Shown here: piece by piece, positions 56,431 through 64,000 of the stretch
How the letters are laid out: every line of letters starts with the position of its first letter
How positions within the stretch are numbered: the stretch's first letter is position 1
Source of the DNA: Hymenopus coronatus
Lineage: Eukaryota; Arthropoda; Insecta; Mantodea; Hymenopodidae
Length of the DNA: 64,000 nucleotides
NCBI GenBank assembly: GCA_030762935.1
Contig: CM060899.1
Span: forward strand, 58,144,501 to 58,208,500
Reading direction: 5' to 3'
Notes under the pieces: generated by a model
What the model was told of the DNA's origin: nothing
The model's input: the letters and a program-made list of their open reading frames with translations, nothing else
Databases searched by the model: none
Made by a program: the position numbers and the translations under genes

Positions 56431-57405
56431 ATTTTAAACAAGACAACTTTAGAGTTTTCACGAAAATAGAGGATTTGGAAAAACGAGCAGTGATTAAGTA
56501 CTTCCATTTGAAAGGCTTGACGCCTAAAGAAATCAAAGAGGAAATGGAAAGTACATAGAAACACTCTGCCCCCTCATATTCAATGATTAAAAGGTGGGTT
56601 GCGGAGTTTAAAATGGGACGTACGAGCACTAGTAATGTGTCTCACTCTGGACACCCTGTAGAAGTGACAACTCCAGAGATCATTGAAAAATTCATCGTTT
56701 AGTACTGGAAGACCGCAGATTGAAGTTGTTTGAGATAGCAGAGGCTTCAAGTATATCAAAAGAGCGTGCAGGTAATATTTTAAGTAATGTTTTGGGCTTT
56801 CACAAGGTCTGTGCAAGACGAGTGCCCCGTTTGTTGACACCTGATCTAAAGTTGCAAAGAAAAACTGTTTCTGTTAAGAATCCCAGTGAATTTTGGAGAC
56901 TGCTTATTACCATGGATGAAACTTGGATACATCACTACACTCCAGAAAGTAAATCACAGTCAAAACAGTGGGCCAGGTGAACCAAATCCAAAAAAGGCAA
57001 AATCAATTTTGTCAGCTAACAAGGTTATGGCGAGTGTGTTCTGGGATGGACAGGGAATTGTTTTTATTGATTACTTGGAAAAGAGTAAAAGTATCACTGA
57101 TGACTAATACACAAGCTTACTGCAACTTTTGAGTGATGAGATGAAAAGAAAAAGACCTCTTTGGGGGGGGGGATATTGTTTCATCACGACAATGCTCCGG
57201 CCCATCGTTCAGTCATTGTAATGGGAAAAATGTGCGAATTAAAGTTGGAATTGCTTGAACATCCACCCTATTCGCCAGATCGAGCACCCAGTGACTACCA
57301 CCTGTTCCCAAACCTCAAACAATTCCTTGGAGGACGAAGATTTCACAGCAACGAGGAGGTCATTGATGCGGTAAACAGCTATTTTGAGGACCTTGATAAA
57401 TCGCG
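56431..57405 (+). pseudogene. mariner transposase, four frame segments
   Basis: Nearly the whole DD34D transposase order is visible. The first frame has the N-terminal helix-turn-helix part (EDLEKRAVIKYFHLKGLTP, then WVAEFKMGRTSTSNVSHSG), with stops at 56556 and 56700. The second frame holds the linker and the first catalytic aspartate (TMDETWIHHYTPESK; D codon 56915-56917). The third has NKVMASVFWDGQGIVFIDY and a stop at 57105. After a frame change at the G-run 57163-57171, the fourth has the second (HHDNAPAH; D codon 57188-57190) and third aspartates (APSDYHLF; 57293-57295), 34 residues apart. It ends in LGGRRFHSNEEV and YFEDLDKS. All three catalytic aspartates survive, but at least three frameshifts and three stops inactivate it. 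The last ~40 residues are missing. Confidence 0.9.
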
Positions 57406-57408
57406 CGC

Positions 57409-57443
<35 letters not shown>

Positions 57444-57451
57444 CACACACA
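57409..57451. repeat. (CA)n microsatellite
   Basis: CA run with one AAAC interruption, replacing the mariner C-terminal coding end. Confidence 0.95.
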
Positions 57452-57581
57452 ACGGGTCGACTGATAAGTCCCGGCCCTCTCAATGAAAACAGCATTTAAT
57501 ATTTTACATATATACATACTTACATATAAATTAATTGTATACGTACCCCGATATCAAAGCTTTATATATTGTTGTTTATTA

Positions 57582-57585
57582 TTAT

Positions 57586-57622
<37 letters not shown>
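57582..57622. repeat. (TAA)n microsatellite
   Basis: About 12 TAA/ATA repeats. Confidence 0.9.
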
Positions 57623-57623
<1 letters not shown>

Positions 57624-58056
57624 AGAAGAAAATGCCGTCTTCATTTTTAGAACAACATTCTATGCCGCTAGAGAATACAGCTCTTCATAAAACCTCAATA
57701 AAGTGTATGTTTGATTGCTTGTGGCTTGCGACGTTTTGTCCTTTAAGTAAATGAAATTAACGTAATGTTTTCAGAAGAGGACTGAGTAGAGAGCTTCAAA
57801 GAGCAAAACAGATTCCTTACTGGAACATTTTACGTTTCGCTGATGAATGCTTACATTGACCAATTTGCATTTGCACAGGAAACGGAAGAATGCCCTCCCC
57901 AATAATTGAATGACAATCTATTTCTGTAACCTTGAAACACACGATATCCGTGTCCCCGGTCAGCGCTTCCAATTTGACCCTAACAAGGGGACGTTGTCAC
58001 ATTGATGTTACTGATCGAGCTGGGATTTTTTTTTTTTTTTAAAGTAGATACAAAAA
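57623..58056. other. no recognised feature
   Basis: Nothing recognised. T-run at 58028-58040. Confidence 0.4.
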
Positions 58057-58857
58057 TCTGATGTGTTCCATTCACATGACTTCGTCTACATCTCTGCAAC
58101 AAATTATTGTTAAAAAGCTTATGCTTCTGTTTAGTTCATGCTAATCGAGTAAAAATTAGCAGAAATCGTCTTATTACTCTCTTCCTTGAAAGTAGAAGAG
58201 AAATAAGGGAGTACCAAAGGTTAAAGTGGTAGTCAAAAGCTGATTGCTATGTGACTGAACTTCCTTTGTTTGTATGGACACGAGTTGACAAATTCCTGTA
58301 TGAGAAAAGTATATGTTCCAAGTTGAAACCAAAAGCAAGGAATATCTCAAAAACGATCAACTCCACAAAAAAAAAAAAAAAAAAAAAAATGTATATAACA
58401 TAAATTGTGTTTTTTAAAGTGCCCTACATTTTTTGTCTGGTAAGTTTTTGTCCATCTCTTACTTTTTAGCAGTTGTGCAAAATTTCGTAAAATTGATCCA
58501 GAATAAAGTAGTCTTCAGAGGATATTCCCAGAAAATTCAAGATATACATTTTATTTGACAGGTAAATATCTTTAATACACGATATTTTAATCAAAATCGT
58601 TAGCCATTTTGAGAAATTCAAGATTTTCGAACATTTTTCCATGTAAAGGGTAGTTGGGGGTGGGGGGATTTTCTTGAAAATCTGCGTGTCGCATCCTTGG
58701 AAGATACTAATTTTAGATACCAATTTTACTTTTTGTTTGGATTCAGGGGTCTCAAAACACATATTTCCGGTGAAATCTCGGTATCAAATTTTTGGGTGCA
58801 ATTCAATACCTTCTCTATACACTATGTACTATATACATAGTGCATATAGGGAAAGTA
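58057..58857 (+). repeat. R1 copy, plus, complete
   Basis: Complete, but the CA tract and flanking sequence are deleted (caattttactttttgtttgg). The terminal palindrome has a duplicated centre (actatgtactatatacatag). Confidence 0.9.
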
Positions 58858-59295
58858 AAAATACTTCACTGGAGAAGCTAGCCGGCAACTTTGCAGAAAA
58901 GGGGAACGGCTTCGAACATCTACAGACCCTGAAACCATTTCAAAACACCATCCTGAGGATGCTAAACTTGCTTGAGATGAAATTCTAATGAAAAGTCCCA
59001 TAAATCTGTCGTGTTCTATCGTCAGCTTATTAAATGGGATGATGAAGAAATTGTTATATTTCGTCTATCTGATCGTAACACATGATAACATGTCCTGGTA
59101 ATAAAACAATCTGCCTTGTGAGTTTCTACACTTTCGTTTGGCTGTCTACTGCGGAGAAATTGGCGTTCTTCTATCGCTTGCTTGCCAAACTTGGATCCCT
59201 ACCTCGCCAACTGAATGTACGTGACCATGGAGAATCCAACTGCTAAAATACACCATTGCAACGGTATGGAACAGAAGACGAAGAGGGGAAAAAAA
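58858..59295. other. no recognised feature
   Basis: Short plus frame with no recognised similarity; otherwise nothing. Confidence 0.4.
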
Positions 59296-59694
59296 TCTTA
59301 TGTGTTCCATTCATATGACTTTCTCTACATTTCTGCAACAAATTATTCTATTCATCTAATCGAGAAGAAATTAGCAGAAATAGTCTTATTACTTGTTTCC
59401 TTGTACGTAGAAACGAAATAAGGGAGTACCACAGGTTAAAGAGATAGTCAAAAGCTGGTTGCTATGTGACTGAAGTTCCTTTGTTTGTATGGACAGGGTA
59501 AACAAAACAAGGAATATCACAAAAACGATCAATTCCACGAAAAAAAATTATATAACATAAATTGTGTGTTTTAACGTGCTCTAAATTTTGTGTTTTTTAA
59601 GTTTTCGTCCATCTCTTATGGTTTAGCAGTTATGCAAAATTCCGTAAAATTCATCCAGAATAAAGTAGTCTTTAGAGTCTATTCCGTTATATAG
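59296..59694 (+). repeat. R1 5' half, plus, cut by SINE-A2
   Basis: tcttatgtgttccattcata to gtctttagagtctattcc. R1 does not resume after the SINE. Confidence 0.85.
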
Positions 59695-59696
59695 GG

Positions 59697-60012
59697 CGGC
59701 GCCGTTACACCACTCGCCTCCAATCTAGGCAGCCTGGGTTCGATCCCAAGCGCCCACATGTAGGATTATGACGGGGTTTCTCCAGGTCCTGCAGTTGCCC
59801 CCGCCACTCATTCCACCAATTGCTCCGTTATCACCTTTCTTGCATTTCACATCATCCACTTCATCACGCTCATGCCTGGCTACGGGCCGATCATTCGTTT
59901 GAGGTTCTTCGTTCTGTGGTTCGTGCCCTTAGCTCCCCGATAGGATTCTGGCCCTTAGGATCCGCTTGTAAGTTCTAGAGGGGTATCAGTCCTAAATATG
60001 GGGAGGGTAAGC
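59697..60012 (+). mobile_element. SINE-A2 (long-tail variant), plus
   Basis: Head with cctgggttcgatcccaagc, core gggtttctccaggtcctgca, then a tail absent from SINE-A: cacatcatccacttcatcac, cgggccgatcattcg, tctgtggttcgtgcccttag and ggggagggtaagccgac. Confidence 0.8.
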
Positions 60013-60589
60013 CGACTACGAATATATGAAGGAAAAAATAGATAATTCGGGTACTTTTTGAATCTATGAAACACCGAGTCTCAACTTGGAATTGAACTAC
60101 AATTAGAACTGTTCTCAACGCTCCGTAACTTGTTAAACACACTTTTTGACTCTCAACTCATTGACTGTCAATCGGGTCCTAGTCGGCCCCTTATATACAT
60201 CTCAATTAGAAGGCTGAAGGTTCTAGACATCGAAGTTTTGCAACACTCCTAAAATGAAGGCAATGTTCTTATTCAAACTGCTGGGAACTGGAACAGTGAT
60301 CTAGCACACCTCGCGCGCTGCATGACCTGGTGTCACTAAGTCACCCTAGGAAGATGGGTTGGGGAGAAGGAATCATAGGAGACCACAGGCTGCAGGCAGA
60401 AAGGCACCAAAGACATGGTGAAGTCCTTAACATTTCTAAGCCCGATGACTCATTCCACTCCAGGCCACCAGAGAGAGCGTGCAAGCGACCCGTCGAATTA
60501 GCAGCAACCTAATGTCCAAGGAGAGTAGCCTCGTGAGAGGCCATCAATGTTCATCGTCGTCGTCGTCCACGGAGAGTAACCTCTCTATT
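60013..60589. other. no recognised feature
   Basis: Moderately GC-rich, with a short (CGT)n tract at 60552-60566. No family recognised. Confidence 0.4.
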
Positions 60590-60766
60590 GAGGCGACCAC
60601 ATGTGGGATCTGTGGAGATCAAAGCGATGGAGGGGCGGGTTTTCTCTGTGTTCTTCGATTCCTCCCGCCGTCGCATTCCGCCGGTGCTGTATCTTCATTC
60701 CATGTATCATCAGTATCATCGCCTGCCGTGCCTATTTAGTGAAAACATTAAATACTACAAAAAATT
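60590..60766 (+). mobile_element. SINE-A, plus, 5'-truncated
   Basis: gaggcgaccacatgtgggat, core ttttctctgtgttcttcgat, cattccgccggtgctgtatc and tail attaaatactacaaaaaa. Confidence 0.8.
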
Positions 60767-60774
60767 TAGAGTAC

Positions 60775-61115
60775 CACTCGCCTCCCATCTAAGCGGCCCG
60801 GGTTCGATCCCAAGCACCCACATGTGGGATTCGTGGTGAAAGAAGCGGCGTCTAGTGAGGTTTTCTCCGGGTCCTCCGGTTTCCCCCTCCAATTGCTCCA
60901 TCGTCCCCTTTCCAATCATCAATTTCGGTTACATTTCATATCATCCACTTCCTCATATTTATGCTTTAATATGGGCCGACCCCTCGTAACAGGTTCTCCA
61001 CTCTGTGGTTTCTTGCTGTAGGCTCCCCGATAGGCTTCTGACCTCTAGGCATTGGCTTGTAAGTCCTAGGGGGATGTCAGTTCTACAATTACGGGGAGGG
61101 TAAGCCGATTACGAA
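60775..61115 (+). mobile_element. SINE-A2, plus
   Basis: Head part tcgcctcccatctaagcggc and B box gggttcgatcccaagc, core ttctccgggtcctccggttt. Long tail as in 59697-60012, ending ggggagggtaagccgattac. Confidence 0.85.
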
Positions 61116-61227
61116 ACGAAACTTATATTAGAATATTTATACACTTGTCGCAGAAATACAGGTATATTTGAGTCAATTTATTTTCAATGTGTGATGCTTA
61201 TTTACTACAAAAAATGGAAAATTAACA

Positions 61228-61428
61228 AACTAGGAGTTATTTCCGAGTTGTTTTGTCGTGGTCTGCTGGAGTAACATTGTCCAGATTGTCAGTGGCGCGA
61301 TCGAAGGTACGCTGCGTCTGAGCTTAACCTTCTCCGAGAAAACTGTCCACCGTAGTTGTGGACGAAACGTCTGGACAATCGTGCCCCAGCACACTACGAC
61401 AAAACAACCCGGAAATAACCACTAGTTA
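61228..61428. repeat. hairpin element with ~58-bp arms
   Basis: The left arm 61228-61285 (ggagttatttccgagttgtt, ttgtcgtggtctgctgga, attgtccaga) is mirrored at 61370-61428 (tctggacaatcgtgccccag, cacactacgacaaaacaac, ccggaaataacc). The loop contains a smaller stem GTCCAC...GTGGAC at 61345-61363. Confidence 0.85.
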
Positions 61429-62024
61429 TATTGACTCCGGCCGTGGAAGCCTACGTTCTCTCGGAAAAGTAACAGTTTCGAAAAATAAGCAACACATATT
61501 ATATGGAAGTCTTTGAATGTTAATAATATCAAAGCGGATGTGTGGACAACTTGAGTCATTTTAACTACTGACAGCCTTTATGAATTTGGTGTCAGCGGTT
61601 CGGTATTCATTTTTCCTCAGGCTCTGCTGACCTCAGCTATGGAATACTGCACAAGGTGGTTGAACCAGAGCAGATCCGTTGATCCGTGTCAGATCAGAGA
61701 CTGTAGACTTGTCCTGCAAGACGTCTTGAGGAATGCGAAACAAAAACAAACCGCTGTATTTTGTGTGCACTTTGTTCTCCTCAGACCGCTTGTACACTTG
61801 TCAAGAGGTGCGGTATTTTCTGGGAGAAGCAACGACGACCTCCTTCCAACTCTGCAACGCGCACATATCTACGTTCAAATGCCACTATTTAAATTGAAAA
61901 ATCCCTGGTTTAAGATTATGTACCAGGCGATGATATATAATTTAGCTTTTGTGCGACCTATAGCCAAGAGGGATCCAGTGGAAGGGCACGGGGATGGGGT
62001 CGCCACTAAACAGTTCATAAAAAA
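61429..62024. other. no recognised feature; one longer open frame
   Basis: A plus frame opens with ATG at 61639 and runs to 62112 (157 codons), but its last ~30 codons are R1 sequence. I recognise no domain, so a chance frame or a fragment of an unknown element is likelier than a host gene. Confidence 0.4.
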
Positions 62025-62175
62025 TCTGTTGTGTTCCATGCACATGACTTTCTCTACATCTATGCAACAAATTATTGTTAAAAAGCTTATGCTTCTATTT
62101 ACTTCATGCTAGTCAAGAAAAAATTAGCTTGCTTCCTTGTAAGTAGAAGCGAAATAAGGAAGTACCATAGGTTAA
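62025..62175 (+). repeat. R1 5' piece, plus
   Basis: tctgttgtgttccatgcaca to accataggttaaactgat, interrupted by the insertion at 62176; continues at 62707. Confidence 0.85.
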
Positions 62176-62706
62176 ACTGATTTATACTTTGACTTGCACG
62201 AATGTGTCAAATGAATTTTTTTAGTGTTTAGCAATGGCACAAGGTCTGTAAAGCCTGATGTTTTGATATTTTACACTCTAGTACATAATTGTAAATCTTT
62301 GCATTGGAAATTCTATAACATATTTGTATTGCAATTTGTTGACATTTATGAAGAGTACATAATACAATAATCATGTTTTAGTTTATATAATTACTACTAG
62401 TAACTATTATATCGATAATTTGAAAACTATCATCTGACATAACATTAGTTTTACATATAATGACATTATATTTATTTAATTATACATTTTAACACTATAT
62501 TTTGATACTCTTTGTTTTTATGTGCATGCAAAAAAAAAAGTATTCTGTTGTTTTTGTAACCTATGCTGTTAGCATTAGAGCTTTATACATTTTTTTTCTA
62601 TAGTATATAATATATAAACATATGTATACATGTATATGCCTTGACAAGTTCTATGTTCAGTGGCTTTCTGGCCTAAACGAACCTACAGAATGCTTTCTAA
62701 TCTAAT
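62176..62706 (+). mobile_element. probable non-LTR retrotransposon 3' UTR insertion
   Basis: About 530 bp of AT-rich sequence inside R1, ending in a short repeat tail (ttctaatctaatctaa). taaactgat before and taaagtgat after look like a target duplication with one change. No coding sequence is present, which fits a severely 5'-truncated element. Confidence 0.5.
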
Positions 62707-63294
62707 CTAAAGTGATAGTCAATAGCCGGTTGCTAAGTGACTGAAGTTCCTTTGTTTGTATGGACAAACTCCTGTATGAGAAAAGTATAAGTTTTTTAAA
62801 GCTGAAACAAAAAACAAGGAATATCTAAAAAACAATCAAACTCCACGAAAAAAATGTATATAACATAAATTGTGTGTTTTAATGTGCTTTATATTTTTTG
62901 TGTGGTATTCTTTTGTGTATCTCTTACGGTTTAGCAGTTATACAAAATCCCATTTTCGAAAAAAGTTCCATGTAAAGGGTGGTTGAGGGTGTGGGGGTTC
63001 TCTTGAAAATCTTTGTGTCGCAGCCTTGGAAGATACTGAACTTAAATATCAAGTTTGGTATTTAACGGACTTTTCGTTTTTGAGCTATGCTTCCCACACA
63101 CACACACACACTCACACACACACACACACACACACTCACACACACACACACACAGACTTACGGACATTTTTCTGAAAATGCTTTTTTCAGTAGGTTTCAA
63201 AATATATATTTCCGATAAAATCTCGGTATCGAATTTTTGGGTGCAATACAATACCTTCTCTTTACACTATGTACATTGTACGTTTAACGAAAGT
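62707..63294 (+). repeat. R1 remainder, plus
   Basis: agtgatagtcaatagccggt to terminal palindrome variant ctctttacactatgtacatt. A central deletion (about 150 bp) joins caaaatccc to attttcgaaaa near 62950. Confidence 0.85.
63091..63153. repeat. (CA)n microsatellite inside R1
   Basis: The CA tract at the fixed R1 position, expanded to about 30 repeats with CTCA interruptions. Confidence 0.95.
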
Positions 63295-63298
63295 AATA

Positions 63299-63451
63299 TC
63301 TGGTTATTCCATTTACAAGAAAGACTTTCTTACATCTCTGTAACAAATTATTGTTAAAAAGCTTATTCTTGTATTTACATTATGCTAATCGAGTTAACAT
63401 TAGTAGAAATTGTCCTTATTACTTGGTTCCTTGAAAGTAGAAGGGAAGAAA
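63299..63451 (+). repeat. R1 5' piece, plus
   Basis: Begins directly after the previous unit (gaaagtaatatctgg) and stops after ttccttgaaagtagaaggg. Confidence 0.8.
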
Positions 63452-64000
63452 TCTAACGTGTTCCATTCTCATGATGTCATCTAGCTGTTCGGCAAAAAAA
63501 AAAAAAAAAAACAAAAAAAAACAGCGAAACATTAATCTGCTATACACCAATCTAATCAGGATAAACATAAGCAGAATTAGCCTTATTACTACATAGATTC
63601 TTGTAAGTAGAAGGGAAATAATAAAATGCATAGGCTAAAGCGATAGTCTCGGCCTTTAAAAGCCGGTCGTTATGTGAAACAATTGAAATTCCAGTCTTTT
63701 TGCTTGCCAAGATTAAACAAACAAGAAACGAGAAAAAATATATCTTCCCGTTTAAGAAAAGTTTGTGGCTAAAACTGAAACTAATAATCCGGAATGTCTG
63801 AAAACGGTTAACTTTACAAAAAAATGTGTTTTAATGAGATCTACATTTGTATAGTAAGTTTTTTGTATATCTATTACGGTTTGCCAGTTATGTAAAAGTC
63901 ATCCAGAATGAAGAGGTCTTCAGAGGCTATTCCCAGAAAATCCAAGAAATACTTTCGTTTGTCATAAAAATGACTTAAACTTGCGGTATTTTAATCAAAA
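63452..64000 (+). repeat. R1 copy, plus, continues past the window end
   Basis: tctaacgtgttccattctca onward through the ttcagaggctattcccagaa block. The copy is open at the window edge. Confidence 0.85.

Larger units (their letters stand above)
56292..57477 (+). mobile_element. mariner element, decayed
   Basis: The left end gggtcagctgataggtcccg (56292) is followed by a short 5' leader and a transposase pseudogene. The expected 3' part is replaced by a CA microsatellite. The motif at 57454-57477 (gggtcgactgataagtcccg) matches the left end in the SAME direction, not inverted. So it is not a normal right terminal repeat, and the 3' boundary given is provisional. Confidence 0.65.

Noticed and set aside
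61639..62112. Longest open frame of the window (157 codons) as a host gene
   Set aside because: No recognised domain, no splice or promoter context, and its C-terminal part is R1 repeat sequence.
17894..63357. Recurring similar short frames (for example ending in IVRVEKVK or IHYVHS) as a gene family
   Set aside because: They are translations of the same R1 segment in different copies, broken in most copies and without a constant start, so the similarity is nucleotide-level repeat identity.

Overview
This window looks like nuclear intergenic DNA from an invertebrate animal. An arthropod is the most likely source, and I cannot name the species. The reasons are an AT-rich base composition with abundant microsatellites, several families of tRNA-derived SINEs, decayed non-LTR retrotransposon ends, decayed mariner, Tc1-like and hAT DNA transposons, and no open reading frame that reads as an intact host gene. 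I see no operons, ribosome-binding sites, rRNA, CRISPR array or intact tRNA gene.

The dominant feature is one dispersed family, here called R1. A full unit is about 0.82-0.87 kb. By hand count more than 40 complete or partial copies cover roughly 26 kb, about 40 percent of the window. In plus orientation a unit begins TCTGATGTGTTCC, usually after a run of A. It carries small stem-loops (for example TGCTAAT...ATTAGCA) and a (CA)n tract at a fixed internal site, and ends in a palindrome of about 30 bp around ATGTACAT, followed by GAGAAAGTA. Some older-looking copies also carry an inverted copy of the last ~100 bp at the other end. One locus (39215-39412) is only these two ends facing each other. 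Units often lie head to tail with a near-constant junction. Arrays occur at 17.4-22.7, 33.4-39.4, 53-55 and 62-64 kb. The 33.4-39.4 kb block has four plus units converging on four minus units.

Other repeat families, named locally: SINE-A (head with TGGCCGAGTGGTTAGACCA, shared core TTCTCCGGGTACTCCGGTTT), with a long-tailed variant A2; SINE-B (Val-like head CCGTGGTGTAATGGTTA); SINE-C; SINE-D; SINE-E; and SINE-F, which occurs as an inverted pair. Several SINEs have visible target-site duplications and sit inside R1 copies or inside each other, so relative insertion ages can be read.

Layout. 0-6 kb: nested SINEs, an inverted SINE-F pair, two non-LTR retrotransposon 3' ends and a long hairpin. 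6-17 kb: old R1 pieces, SINEs, two mariner fragments, a Tc1-like remnant and a 1.8-kb stretch (14.6-16.4 kb) with nothing recognisable. 17-40 kb: R1 arrays, a hAT remnant at 31.6-32.1 kb and the R1 palindrome. 40-53 kb: a weak Crypton-like fragment, clustered SINEs and old R1 copies. 53-64 kb: R1 units interrupted by a foldback element, a frameshifted mariner, A2 SINEs and a retrotransposon tail.

Nothing here shows host genes working together. The biology visible is insertion, nesting, tandem growth and decay of mobile elements. All boundaries and family relations were judged by eye, so copy ends are accurate to perhaps 5-20 bp.
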